Below, piece after piece: positions 45,106 to 54,338 of a stretch of DNA of 64,000 nt. The stretch is taken from contig OY780932.1 of NCBI GenBank assembly GCA_963675945.1, positions 2,232,001-2,296,000 on the forward strand. The letters are read 5' to 3'. Every line of letters starts with the position of its first letter. Within the stretch, counting starts at the first letter, position 1. The notes under the pieces were generated by a model, which was not told the DNA's origin, searched no databases, and saw only the letters and a program-made list of their open reading frames with translations. The translations under genes and the position numbers were made by a program. The DNA comes from G963556115 sp963675945 (GTDB lineage Bacteria; Planctomycetota; SZUA-567).

Positions 45106-46086
45106 CTACAGGCTGCTCTGATTCTTCTTACGGTAGCGGTCGATGGCTACGGTAATAATCAAAATTGCTCCGACCAGAACCTTGGTGACGTTGGAGTCTA
45201 TCGCCATTAGGTTGCAGCCGTTGTATACCGTCCAGACAAAGAGGGTGCCGACAAAGGCGCCCAGCGGCGAGCCTTCTGCCCCCGAGAGGCTGGCTCCGCC
45301 AAGAACTGCTGCGGCAATTGCATCCAGTTCAAGCATTGAGCCGGAATTCGGGTTGCCGCCCCAGGTGCGCATCGTGGTGATGACCCCGCCCAGTCCGGCA
45401 AGAAATCCATCTATTACGTATACTCCGTAGATGACCAGCCGGGTATTGATCCCTGAGAGCCGTGCCGCTTCTTCGTTGCTCCCGATGGCATAAATATACC
45501 TGCCGAAGGTGGTGTACTTGATGACAAAGGTGAAGATGAACACCGTGGCTACAAGTATCAGAAACAGATTTGGTATGCCCAGTAGATCTGAGTTGGCAAA
45601 GTTGCTAATGCTCCTAGGTAGATTGTATATTGAACGCCCTTCACTTATAATTAAGGCGACACCGCGGAGGATGATCATCATACCTAGAGTAGCGATAAAC
45701 GGCGGTAATTTCAGATCAAAGATTAGTGAGCCGTTGATAAGTCCGAGAATGCAGGAGAGCAGGAGTACGGTGATGATGGCTACGGTGACCGAATAATTGT
45801 AGCCGAGCTTGGTCGAGATCATCATCGCCATAACTACATTGGAGATTCCTACAATACTGCCGAGTGAGAGATCTATACCGCCGGTAATAATCGGGAAGAG
45901 AACTCCGATCGCGATCACCCCGTTGATCACCATCTGATTGGAGAGATTGGTGATATTGGTCAGGGTAAAGAAGGTCGGATTCTGAATGCTCAGTATGACC
46001 CAGAGAATGGCAGTGATGAGCAGTACAACCACCTCGGTTGTAAAGATAGACGAACTCCTCTTACTGATAATCCCTCTAGTTTGCAT
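45106..46086 (-). CDS. Sugar ABC transporter permease (RbsC-like), transporter B
   Basis: 326 residues, normal RbsC length, with the usual eight to ten helices. Landmarks: VLFPIITGGIDLSLGSIVGI, KLPPFIATLGMMIILRGVAL, YAIGSNEEAARLSGINTRLV and LDAIAAAVLGGASLSGAEGS. It has no coiled-coil tail, unlike the transporter A permease. AGGAAG precedes the ATG. Last gene of the transporter B operon, 54 bases after its ATPase. Confidence 0.93.
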   Translation of the reverse strand: MQTRGIISKRSSSIFTTEVVVLLITAILWVILSIQNPTFFTLTNITNLSNQMVINGVIAIGVLFPIITGGIDLSLGSIVGISNVVMAMMISTKLGYNYSVTVAIITVLLLSCILGLINGSLIFDLKLPPFIATLGMMIILRGVALIISEGRSIYNLPRSISNFANSDLLGIPNLFLILVATVFIFTFVIKYTTFGRYIYAIGSNEEAARLSGINTRLVIYGVYVIDGFLAGLGGVITTMRTWGGNPNSGSMLELDAIAAAVLGGASLSGAEGSPLGAFVGTLFVWTVYNGCNLMAIDSNVTKVLVGAILIITVAIDRYRKKNQSSL

Positions 46087-46140
46087 TGAGCTAGACTTCC
46101 TATTATAATTTCTTATTTATTCTTAGTTTTTAATTAATCG

Positions 46141-47646
46141 CTATAACGCTGGTTTCAGGGCGTAGGTGAGCAGAGCCTCTTCCGCGAAATCCTCTTCGCC
46201 TCTGCGTGCTTCTGCTACAATTTTTCCGGCAGACATCACTAGAATCCGGTCACAGATCCCGAGTAACTCCGGCAGATACGAACTGACACAGAGAATGCCG
46301 CTGCCGTCGGTTGCCAGCCGGTTGATCAGGCGGTAAATCTCTTCTTTGGAACCGACATCAATACCATTGGTCGGCTCATCAAGCAGGAATACCTTTGACT
46401 GGCGCGCCAGCCATTTACTGAGTATACACTTCTGTTGGTTGCCTCCAGATAAATACAGTACTTTCTGGTGCATGTCCGGGGTCTTGATCTGGAGTCTGGA
46501 GATAAAATCCTGAGCCGTATTGCGCTCAAGCAGGGTATTGATTATCCCTCCCGTACTGTTCTGCTCGTAGACTGCCAGATTAATATTATCTCTTACTGAC
46601 TGCTGCAGTGACAACCCTTCGTGACGTCTGTCCTGCGGTAGCAGGCTCATGCCACAATCAATGCTTCGACGTGGATTGTTGTGGTCGGCCTTGTGCCCGT
46701 CCAGGCTGATACGGCCGCTGGTTATCCGGTCGGCACCGAAGATGGCGCGCATCAGTGCGGATCTACCTGAGCCGATAAGCCCGTATATCCCGACGATCTC
46801 CGAGCGGCGCAAGGTCAGTGAGCAGTTTTGAATATTACCGTTGCTCAATTCTTCGGCCACAAGTATTTCTGTGCCTAGTTGGCGCTGGCGGTAGTGCTCG
46901 GAAGCCAGTTTGCGCCCGATCATCATCTTGATAAGCTCACGCTCGCTGCACGTCGCCAGCTGTTTCTCACCTATATTCTTTCCGTCACGCAGAACGGTGA
47001 CGTTATCACAGATTTCAAATATCTCTTCCAGTCGGTGCGAGATATAAATAATTGCTATGCCGCGCTCTTTGAGCAGGTGAATAGAGCGGAATAACTGTGC
47101 CACCTCCTGCTCGGCGAGTATGGCGGTAGGTTCATCAAAGATGACCACCCGGGTATTGCGGGCGATAGCCCGAGCTATCGCGACCAGACAGCGCTGCGAG
47201 GGGCTGAGTTCGCTTACTTTGGTTCTGGGATCAATAATGCCGGTATAGCCTAGTTCTGCCAGCAGCTCGTCGGTGCGGCGGTAAACTTGCCGGTAATTTA
47301 TGATCCCTAAAAAGTTAGGTATTTTGCCGAGCCAGATATTCTCAGCGACGCTCAGGTGCATTGCCACCATTGCGGTCTGGTAGACGCAGGTGATACCGAG
47401 GTCTTCACTGAGAATCGGGGTCATCCGTGGAATTATCCTGCCTGCCACCTTTATGTGGCCGCTGCTTGCTTCGGTGGCTCCGGTGAGAATACCGATCAAG
47501 GTGCTCTTGCCGGCTCCGTTCTCACCAATCAGTGCCTTTGCTTCGCCGGCCTGGAGTTTCAGGCTGGCACCGTTTAGGGCGCTGACCCCGGGGTATTCTT
47601 TATGTATGTCAGTCAACTCGATAAGAACGTTGTTCTGCTCTGTCAT
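46141..47646 (-). CDS. Sugar ABC transporter ATPase, double cassette (RbsA-like), transporter B
   Basis: 501 residues. N half: Walker A GENGAGKST, LSPSQRCLVAIARAI replacing the signature, Walker B VVIFDEPTAIL, H-loop ISHRLEE. C half: GLIGSGRSALMRAIFG, signature LSGGNQQKCILSKWL, Walker B VFLLDEPTNGIDVG. The ribosome site is weak. It is a clear paralogue of the transporter A ATPase and, over its N half, of the ATPase domain in the kinase at 50584. Confidence 0.94.
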   Translation of the reverse strand: MTEQNNVLIELTDIHKEYPGVSALNGASLKLQAGEAKALIGENGAGKSTLIGILTGATEASSGHIKVAGRIIPRMTPILSEDLGITCVYQTAMVAMHLSVAENIWLGKIPNFLGIINYRQVYRRTDELLAELGYTGIIDPRTKVSELSPSQRCLVAIARAIARNTRVVIFDEPTAILAEQEVAQLFRSIHLLKERGIAIIYISHRLEEIFEICDNVTVLRDGKNIGEKQLATCSERELIKMMIGRKLASEHYRQRQLGTEILVAEELSNGNIQNCSLTLRRSEIVGIYGLIGSGRSALMRAIFGADRITSGRISLDGHKADHNNPRRSIDCGMSLLPQDRRHEGLSLQQSVRDNINLAVYEQNSTGGIINTLLERNTAQDFISRLQIKTPDMHQKVLYLSGGNQQKCILSKWLARQSKVFLLDEPTNGIDVGSKEEIYRLINRLATDGSGILCVSSYLPELLGICDRILVMSAGKIVAEARRGEEDFAEEALLTYALKPAL

Positions 47647-47691
47647 TTCTGTATACCTGTTGCCTTTATTCCCGGTAGAGGACTGCTCTGG

Positions 47692-48666
47692 TTACTCTTT
47701 ATCATGAAACGCTACGGGATCGATATACTCCTCAGCGAGGCCTCTTGCAATCATCTCCCGGGTAATACTGACGATGCCGGTATTGACAAACTTCGGGAGC
47801 GTCACACCCTTGATTGCCTTGAGCGCATATTCGACACCCATATAGCCCATCAACCAGGGCTTCTGTACAATCATCGCATCGACAAATCCATTCTCCACCC
47901 CCCAGACCTCATTGGGGCCGGCATCGACGACGATTACGGCTAGTTTGTTGTTATTCGCGATATCTAGAGCGCGAACCATTTCATCACCAGTAGGCTGGTT
48001 GCTGGCAAATATGCCTTTGAGATCCTTATACTGGGTCAGGTAATCCTGAGCAATATTGATGGCGATACCAATTTTGCCCTGCGCGTCACGGAAATCTACT
48101 ATCTCAATCTCGGGGTATTTTTCCTGTATGGTCTCATCAAAGCCTTTTTTGCGCAGTTCAAGTGAGCTAGCGCCGCTGAGAAAGGTGATGCAAGCTATCT
48201 TCCCTGCGGCTTTGCCGTATTTTTTCTTGAGTGCCGCCGCCATCTCTTCCGCCGCCAATACGCCGATCTTCTCATTGTCAGAAGAGAGAAAGGATACATA
48301 CTTGTCGGTATTCGCCCCACTGTCGATGAGGATCATCGGTATGCCGGCTGCTGCTGCTTTTTCAATGACCGGTACCAATGGATCCGAGGCTGAAGGGGCG
48401 AGGACGATAGCATCTGGATTTCTGGATATAGCATTCTCCACCATGGCGATCTGCTTGGCGATATCGCTCTCAGCTACCGGTCCTTGTATCGAGAGATCGA
48501 CTCCCAACTCTTCACCTGCAACCTTGGCTCCATCCATCACTATCTGCCAGTACTCAGACTCGCTCGACTTCATGATCGCGGCAATCCGGGGCTTAGCAGC
48601 GCAGGCAGCTGTATTAACCCCGACTGCGCAGATAAGGAATAGAGCCAGTAAAGATTTTTTAATCAT
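47692..48666 (-). CDS. Sugar ABC transporter substrate-binding protein (RbsB-like), transporter B
   Basis: 324 residues. The N-terminus KKSLLALFLICAVGVNTAAC is a signal peptide; Cys at the likely cleavage site could make it a lipoprotein, but the preceding TAA is not an ideal lipobox. The fold is RbsB-like: IAAIMKSSESEYWQIVMDGA, then EKAAAAGIPMILIDSGANTD and GIFASNQPTGDEMVRALDIA. AAGGAAG precedes the ATG. First gene of transporter B, 69 bases behind a sigma54 promoter. Confidence 0.93.
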   Translation of the reverse strand: MIKKSLLALFLICAVGVNTAACAAKPRIAAIMKSSESEYWQIVMDGAKVAGEELGVDLSIQGPVAESDIAKQIAMVENAISRNPDAIVLAPSASDPLVPVIEKAAAAGIPMILIDSGANTDKYVSFLSSDNEKIGVLAAEEMAAALKKKYGKAAGKIACITFLSGASSLELRKKGFDETIQEKYPEIEIVDFRDAQGKIGIAINIAQDYLTQYKDLKGIFASNQPTGDEMVRALDIANNNKLAVIVVDAGPNEVWGVENGFVDAMIVQKPWLMGYMGVEYALKAIKGVTLPKFVNTGIVSITREMIARGLAEEYIDPVAFHDKE

Positions 48667-48734
48667 TCTTGGAACTTCCTTCTGCGTGATTAAACCGAAG
48701 AGAAAATTGCCTGAGCGAACACGCTTGATGAAAA

Positions 48735-48750
48735 TGCAATAGATGTTCCA
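48735..48750 (-). promoter_or_regulatory. Sigma54 promoter of transporter B
   Basis: On the minus strand TGGAAC-N5-TTGCA, with the invariant GG and GC exactly ten bases apart, matching the sigma54 consensus TGGCAC-N5-TTGCA at all but one base. It lies 69 bases before the binding-protein gene. A sigma54 activator gene lies divergently 500 bases away. Confidence 0.75.
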
Positions 48751-48867
48751 GTTATAGAATAATCGGCGATAAAATTAATAAAAATTGTAATTTCCGTTAG
48801 GTTAATATGTTGGAACTGTTAAAACTGGAGGGTAGGGTTGCTAAAAGAGGTTTATAATTGTGAAACT

Positions 48868-48916
48868 GTGTAGCTTGTATACACTCTGGGTGCGAATGTG
48901 AGTAAAAAGTATACAG
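48868..48916. promoter_or_regulatory. Upstream activator sites, pair 1
   Basis: GTGTA-GCTTG-TATACAC (48868-48884) followed by GTATACAG (48909-48916), with TATACACTCTGGG reading out of the first site. Located about 120-165 bases upstream of the sigma54 promoter, the normal place for enhancer sites of NtrC-type activators. Confidence 0.6.
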
Positions 48917-49146
48917 GTTGTGTGCTGTGCGGGCAAATGTCTCGATATTGCTGGTGAGTAGAGGTCATTACAGTAGTGAATGGTTGGAGGTTTAACTATT
49001 CTTCGAGGTGTTTTGTTGGATTTTTGTGGTTGCTAGCAGTGCTGGGAGATATTGCTGGTGTGTAATTGATGGTCTGTAGTTATAAAATACAGCCTGGCAG
49101 TATTTTTATTTTTGTCGGCGACTCTTCTTGCATAGCTGAGTGATCT

Positions 49147-49195
49147 AGTGTATAGTAATTATACACTCGGGCTTTTATGGGTAGTTTTTATACAG
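49147..49195. promoter_or_regulatory. Upstream activator sites, pair 2
   Basis: A perfect dyad AGTGTATA-N5-TATACACT (49147-49167) followed by TATACAG (49189-49195), repeating the arrangement of pair 1 with the same order and near-equal spacing. It lies about 50-100 bases before the response-regulator gene, so it could also serve autoregulation. Confidence 0.6.
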
Positions 49196-49245
49196 TCTGT
49201 GTAAGTTGAGTTGGAAGTTGTTTTTTTAAATGTTTTAGAAGGTAT

Positions 49246-50583
49246 ATGTGGTCTGCAAGCATGAATAGAATACTAGTAGTAGATGATAACTTTAAAATAT
49301 ATAAGAGTCTGGAGCTGAATCTGAAGAAAGAGGGTTTTGCCAGTACGGCGGCGAGTAACTCGGAGGAAGCTCTGGCAGCGGTACGCGGTGAACGCCCGGA
49401 TATTATTCTGCTGGATCTGGCGCTGCGGGAGGAGAGCGGGTTGGATCTGCTTGAAGAGATTAAGAAGATTGATGCGACTATTCCGATAATAATGATAACC
49501 GGTTATGGTACGCTTGAGTCGGCGGTCAAGGCGATCAAGCTTGGTGCATTTGACTTTCTGGAGAAACCGCTTCAGTTTGAAAAACTGCTCAGTACGATCA
49601 ATAATGCGCTGGAGATGAGCAAGCTTAAGAATGAGAACCGTGAACTCAAGGAGATCATCAGTGTCAAACGGGGTGGGCTGATAACTCAGAGTCAGAAGAT
49701 GCTCGATATCTGCCAGAAGGCCTGCAAGCTGGCCGTGACCGATATCCCGATATTGATTACCGGGGAGAGTGGTACCGGTAAGGAATTGATTGCGGATATG
49801 ATTCATGAGAATTCCAACCGTAAGGAGCGGTCTTTGATCAAGCTCAATTGCTCGGCTCTACCTGAGCACCTCTTGGACAGCGAACTCTTCGGGCATGAGA
49901 AGGGAGCTTTTACCGGTGCGGTAAATGCGCATACCGGGGTCTTTGAGCAGGCATGTGGAGGCTCTCTGCACCTTGATGAGATCGGGGATATGGCGCTCTC
50001 GACTCAGGCCAAGATACTTCGTGCGATTCAGTACGGCGAGATTCGGCGCATCGGCGGTACGGCTCAAGTCAAGGTCGATGTTCGCTTTATCGCCTCTACC
50101 AATAAGGATCTCAACCTGTTGATTGAAGAAGGGCTATTTCGGGAGGATTTGATGTATCGACTCAATGCCTCGACAATCCATCTGCCTCCGCTGCGTGAAC
50201 GTAAAGAAGATATCCCAGTACTGGCGGCGACCTTTATTCGGGAGTTTCAGGGAGAAGGCGAGAGCCGGAGCCTCTCGCCGTTGGCGCTGGAGAAGATGCA
50301 AGAGTATGACTGGGACGGGAATGTTAGGGAACTGCGGAACTTGATCCGGGTGACTCTGGCACTCAGTGATAAAGAGGTGATAGAGGCTGAGCAGTTGAAC
50401 CTGCCGCAGCGGGTAAGTATTGCGACAAATACGCTGATTAGTGGTAATCTCCGTTCTTCCGAACGCCTTATGATTCTCGATGCTCTCCAGTCCACCGGGA
50501 ATAATCGCTCGGCGGCGGCGCAGCAGTTGGGGATAAGCCGGAAGACCCTGTATAATAAGATTGAGAAGTATGGAATAAAATAA
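49246..50583 (+). CDS. Sigma54-dependent response regulator (NtrC family)
   Basis: 445 residues. Receiver domain at 5-120: acidic pocket in LVVDDNFKIYKS, phospho-Asp in DIILLDLALREESG, Thr/Lys in MITGYGT and FLEKPLQ. AAA+ domain at about 145-380: Walker A GESGTGKE, the sigma54-contacting loop GAFTGA, Walker B-like GGSLHLDEIGD and the R-finger region VRELRNLIRV. The C-terminal Fis-type HTH is NNRSAAAQQLGISRKTLYNK. ATG 49246 follows AGAAGG; ATG 49261 is an alternative. The next gene, its likely kinase, begins directly after the stop codon. It should activate the sigma54 promoter at 48735. Confidence 0.94.
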   Translation: MWSASMNRILVVDDNFKIYKSLELNLKKEGFASTAASNSEEALAAVRGERPDIILLDLALREESGLDLLEEIKKIDATIPIIMITGYGTLESAVKAIKLGAFDFLEKPLQFEKLLSTINNALEMSKLKNENRELKEIISVKRGGLITQSQKMLDICQKACKLAVTDIPILITGESGTGKELIADMIHENSNRKERSLIKLNCSALPEHLLDSELFGHEKGAFTGAVNAHTGVFEQACGGSLHLDEIGDMALSTQAKILRAIQYGEIRRIGGTAQVKVDVRFIASTNKDLNLLIEEGLFREDLMYRLNASTIHLPPLRERKEDIPVLAATFIREFQGEGESRSLSPLALEKMQEYDWDGNVRELRNLIRVTLALSDKEVIEAEQLNLPQRVSIATNTLISGNLRSSERLMILDALQSTGNNRSAAAQQLGISRKTLYNKIEKYGIK

Positions 50584-52395
50584 ATGCCAGGAAAACCTCT
50601 GCTCTATACTAAATCACTGACCCATTACATCAAGGATGTAATCGCGATAGACCGGATCAACTTTGAACTGTATGCGGGTGAGATTCATGCGTTGATCGGT
50701 AATCACGGTGAGGGTAAGACCCTGTTCTGCCAGTTGATCTCTCGTAATATCGAGAATGATCACGGGGTGATTTATATTGAGAAGAAGAACCGCCAGGAGT
50801 CATTGGAGGTAGTGTGGAAGAGTCCGGCGATATATGAGCAGCTTACCGTTGGGGAGAATCTGGTACTCGGTACGCAACAGGGTTGGGGCAGAATCTTTAC
50901 TACCGAGGCGAGCATGCTGCGCAAGGCCGAGGCCTGGCTCAAGGCGGTGGATATCGATCTGCCGGTCTATGACCGGGCGTATACCCTGAGTGTCAGTGAT
51001 AAGGTGGTGCTGAGTATTCTGCGGCGACTTTATCGGAATCCTCGGGTGCTGATTCTGGATCAGGCACTGGAGAACCTGGCGCCACGGGTACTCAAGAAAT
51101 TGACCGGTCTGCTCCGCGAGCATGCAGACAGGGGAAACGCCATTCTCTGGGTTACGCACAAGCTTGATGTGGTGAGTTGGCTGGCGGATAGGTTGAGTAT
51201 CTTCCGGCAGGGAAAGATTATCTTTACCGAGGTTACGACCGGGTTGGTGCGTAATAATCTGATCGAACTCTGTTACGCCCATCTCTCCGATGATGAGGAT
51301 TCGAGCGTGATGAAGGAGACCTCGTTTCATGATATGCTTTATTACATGGATGCGATGCTACAGAAACTGCCTCTGCCGATTCTGATGATCGATAAGAATG
51401 ATTATGTGGTCTATTCCAATCTGGTTGCCAAGAACTTTCTGCATGAGGAGTTTCGGGATAAGCTCAGCCTTTATACGGTCTTTGCCCGGTTGGGGTTGAC
51501 CAGGTTTGGGGAACTCTTGCGCGAGCATAGTGCGGGCGGAGAGAGCATCAATGCGGTGCATCCGGTAAGCCTTTTCGGTACGGCGTATGTCTTCAATATC
51601 CGGATTCAGTATATTAGTGATGATTCGCCTGAAGGCGGTAGAATTATTATGCTGGAGGATGTGACTTCAGAAGAGGGCATCCGTGAACAAGCCAATCTCT
51701 CGGCCAACCTCTCGGCTCTGGGGCTCTTGGCGGCAGGGGTCTCGCATGAGATTAATAATCCGCTGGGTATAATTGAGAATTATGCTAGTTATCTTGCTTC
51801 GGAGGTGGTGGGCGCGGATCCGACCCAGGCGATCAAGCAGATCCGGGAAGAGGTGCAGGAGATCCACCGTATAACCAATAATTTGAAGGCCTTCTCCGGG
51901 CGGGACGGGGTGGAGAGCGAGGTCTTTGATATCTGTGAATCGGTGAGTCATCTGGTGAATCTGCTCCGGTTTGAGGCCGATAAGCGCCGGGTCAGTATCT
52001 ACTGGAATGAACCGGGGCGGGAGATGCTGATAAATGCCTCGCGGGCGGAGATCCGGCAGGTTCTGCTCAATCTGGTAAATAACAGCTTTGAAGCACTCTC
52101 CGAGAACGGGGTAATCAGTGTGATCCTGAGCAGTACCGAGGATACTGTGGTGCTGGCGATTGAGGATAACGGGAGTGGTATCCCCTTTGACAATCCGGCT
52201 GACGTCTTCCTGCCGTTCAATTCATCCAAAAAGTCTACTGGGGGTAATCATGGTCTTGGTCTCTCTATTGTCTATAATTTGGTGCAGCGGCATAATGGGA
52301 GGATTAATGTGGAGAATATTGAACCGTGCGGCTGTAGGTTTACCGTGACCTTTCCGCGGTATGACGCGGCGGCGAATCTGCATCAGGAGCAGTAA
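50584..52395 (+). CDS. Fusion of a decayed RbsA-type ABC ATPase domain with a PAS-like/histidine-kinase module
   Basis: 603 residues without a signal peptide or membrane helix, so cytoplasmic. Residues 1-235 align with the N-terminal half of the neighbouring RbsA ATPases: INFELYAGEIHALIGNHGEG with Walker A GNHGEGKT (about 38-45), LTVGENLVLGTQQGWG, and H-loop THKLDV with His192. The signature is lost (LSVSDKVV), and Walker B has Gln160 where the catalytic Glu belongs (LILDQAL). Residues about 255-360 look like a PAS domain (PLPILMIDKNDYVVYSNLVA). The kinase follows: His388 in VSHEINNPLG, N box NLVNNSFEAL, G boxes EDNGSGIP and GLGLSIVYN. It partners the preceding response regulator. Confidence 0.88.
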   Translation: MPGKPLLYTKSLTHYIKDVIAIDRINFELYAGEIHALIGNHGEGKTLFCQLISRNIENDHGVIYIEKKNRQESLEVVWKSPAIYEQLTVGENLVLGTQQGWGRIFTTEASMLRKAEAWLKAVDIDLPVYDRAYTLSVSDKVVLSILRRLYRNPRVLILDQALENLAPRVLKKLTGLLREHADRGNAILWVTHKLDVVSWLADRLSIFRQGKIIFTEVTTGLVRNNLIELCYAHLSDDEDSSVMKETSFHDMLYYMDAMLQKLPLPILMIDKNDYVVYSNLVAKNFLHEEFRDKLSLYTVFARLGLTRFGELLREHSAGGESINAVHPVSLFGTAYVFNIRIQYISDDSPEGGRIIMLEDVTSEEGIREQANLSANLSALGLLAAGVSHEINNPLGIIENYASYLASEVVGADPTQAIKQIREEVQEIHRITNNLKAFSGRDGVESEVFDICESVSHLVNLLRFEADKRRVSIYWNEPGREMLINASRAEIRQVLLNLVNNSFEALSENGVISVILSSTEDTVVLAIEDNGSGIPFDNPADVFLPFNSSKKSTGGNHGLGLSIVYNLVQRHNGRINVENIEPCGCRFTVTFPRYDAAANLHQEQ

Positions 52396-52444
52396 GCCGA
52401 GCTTGAAGGAAGATTGGAGTTGGAAAATTCTTTCGGCTGAGGCG

Positions 52445-53224
52445 TTAGCTGCGCAAGCGGCTGCAGATGGCGTCTTTGAGCTGGATGAGACCGTACTTCA
52501 AGCGCTGTGACCAGGGGAGGCGTTTAGTCAGTTGGCGTTGGAGGAGCCGGGTACGCTCGCAGAAGAGCTGATTGTGCTTGCTGGTCAGTTGGGTCTGGTG
52601 CTGGCGGTATTTGAGGAGGATCTCCGGGAGGTTGCCGAAGGTGGCGTTATAGCGGAGCAGACAGCGTATCCAGAGCTCATAATCATCGCAGAAGGCCAGG
52701 CGGTAACGCAGATGGTGCTGTTCGATAAAGGCGCGGCGCATAATTACGGTAGGATGTGCCAGCGGCAGAATACCACGGCGCATGTATTCGACAATTCCTG
52801 CATGGGTGGTTGGGTTCTTTAGGATCAACTCTCTGGAACCGAAGAGTTCGATATAACTTCCGCTGATATCGATCTGCGGGTTGGACTCCATATAAGCATA
52901 CTGCCGCTCCAGACGCTGGGGCAGGGCGATATCATCACTGTCCATCCGGGCGATATACTTGGAACTAGGGTCGCATTTTTGCAGCGCGAAATTTAGGGTC
53001 TTGGCGATCTGGAGGTTGGTGGCGTTTTGGAAGACTCGCAGGCGCGGATCGCGCTTGGCCAGGCGCTGCAAAATCTGGAAAGAATCGTCGCTGGAGCAGT
53101 CGTCGACAGCTATTACCTCGATATCCTTGAAGGTTTGAGAAAGAATGGAGTCGATGGCTGTTTCAAGGAAGGGGGCGGTGTTATATACCGGTATCAAGAC
53201 CGATATTCTGCAGTTCTGAGGCAT
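52445..53224 (-). CDS. Glycosyltransferase family 2
   Basis: 259 residues. GT-A fold with SVLIPVYNTAPFLETAIDSI at the N-terminus, the nucleotide-binding DDCSSDDS, and the metal-binding DxD as ARMDSDDI. LAHPTVIMRRAFIEQHHLRY and FCDDYELWIRC complete the GT2 pattern. It transfers a sugar from a nucleotide donor, probably for surface polysaccharide; acceptor unknown. AGGA lies 6 bases before the ATG. It converges with the kinase gene and has no polysaccharide genes around it. Confidence 0.9.
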   Translation of the reverse strand: MPQNCRISVLIPVYNTAPFLETAIDSILSQTFKDIEVIAVDDCSSDDSFQILQRLAKRDPRLRVFQNATNLQIAKTLNFALQKCDPSSKYIARMDSDDIALPQRLERQYAYMESNPQIDISGSYIELFGSRELILKNPTTHAGIVEYMRRGILPLAHPTVIMRRAFIEQHHLRYRLAFCDDYELWIRCLLRYNATFGNLPEILLKYRQHQTQLTSKHNQLFCERTRLLQRQLTKRLPWSQRLKYGLIQLKDAICSRLRS

Positions 53225-53529
53225 ACGCTATCCTGTTTAGTTCAGGTCGAAGGATGAGTGCAGGAAGAACAAGCAGTATTATGCCGATTACTTTAAGCTT
53301 GAGCCCCGGTTTGTGTATACTTGCGGGCAGTACTTCCAGTACTGATTCGACCGGCAATATGTGAGTCCTTCCGGATTGGTTGCTACGGAGTCTGGAAGGA
53401 ATGAATATAGCCAATATGTTTCCAGTTTGTCTTACCAACAATATAATATTATTGAAATTCCTCTCTTTGTCAATATACTTGTCGTTGGTAGCAGTTTCGG
53501 CAATTACTTATAATTTAAGGAATAGAATA

Positions 53530-54174
53530 ATGATTGATCTGCATACGCATACATTTCTCTCTGATGGAGAGCTCTGTCCGGCAGAGCATATCCGCTGGGC
53601 CGAGATCGCCGGGTATAAGGTTCTGGGGTTTGCCGATCATGTGGATCTGGCGACTATTCCGGTTACCCTGCCGATACTTATTGCGGCGGCGAAGAAGGAG
53701 AATGAACTCGGTAATCTGCGGGTTGTGGCCGGGGTCGAGTTGACGCACGTCCGTCCGGCGCATATCGCTGAAGGAACCGCGCTTGCCCGTTCGCTCGGGG
53801 CAGAGGTCGTTATCGTGCATGGAGAGACCATTGCCGAGGCGGTGCAGCCCGGAACCAATCGCGCCGCGATTGAGGCAGGCGTTGATATTCTGGCGCATCC
53901 GGGACTGATAACTCCGGAGGACGTGGCGCTGGCGGCTGAACGGGGGGTGCGTCTGGAGATTACTGCTAAACCAGGACATGCGCTCTGTAACGGGCATGTG
54001 GCGGCATTGGCACTTAAATACGGAGCGGAGCTGATCTTTGGCTCAGACTCGCACTCCCATTCACAGATGGTTGAAAAAGAGTATGCCTATAAGGTTATCG
54101 CTGGGGCGGGGCTGAGTGAAGAGTTTGCTAACGAGATGTTTGCCGGAGCGCAGCGGTTTGTTGATTCGCTCTGA
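53530..54174 (+). CDS. PHP-domain metal-dependent phosphoesterase
   Basis: 214 residues from the ATG at 53530 (AAGGA upstream); the longer open frame from 53380 has no ribosome site. PHP motifs with metal ligands are visible: IDLHTHTFLSDGELCP, FADHVDLAT, VVIVHGETI, ILAHPG and FGSDSHSHSQ. Length and motifs fit a stand-alone histidinol-phosphatase-like PHP hydrolase. The substrate is unknown. It stands 160 bases before gltX in the same direction. Confidence 0.88.
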   Translation: MIDLHTHTFLSDGELCPAEHIRWAEIAGYKVLGFADHVDLATIPVTLPILIAAAKKENELGNLRVVAGVELTHVRPAHIAEGTALARSLGAEVVIVHGETIAEAVQPGTNRAAIEAGVDILAHPGLITPEDVALAAERGVRLEITAKPGHALCNGHVAALALKYGAELIFGSDSHSHSQMVEKEYAYKVIAGAGLSEEFANEMFAGAQRFVDSL

Positions 54175-54338
54175 GCGGAGCATGGGAACCGTGTCGCGGC
54201 GGTCTGGCATGAGGCGTCGTGGGAGGTGAGGTATGAGTTTGCCTGGATAGCTGCTGCTGCGTTTTGCTATAATTGTATTTTAAGTAATTATGCTTAATTG
54301 AGATGAGTTGGGTTTAAAAATAGAAATGGAGAAGTAAG

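Noticed and set aside
47602..48742. Long plus-strand open frames opposite transporter B genes
   Set aside because: They mirror the substrate-binding-protein gene and have no domain or ribosome site.
49110..49140. Sigma54 promoter in front of the response-regulator gene
   Set aside because: GGCGAC...TTGCA is present, but the GG and GC are 11 bases apart instead of 10.
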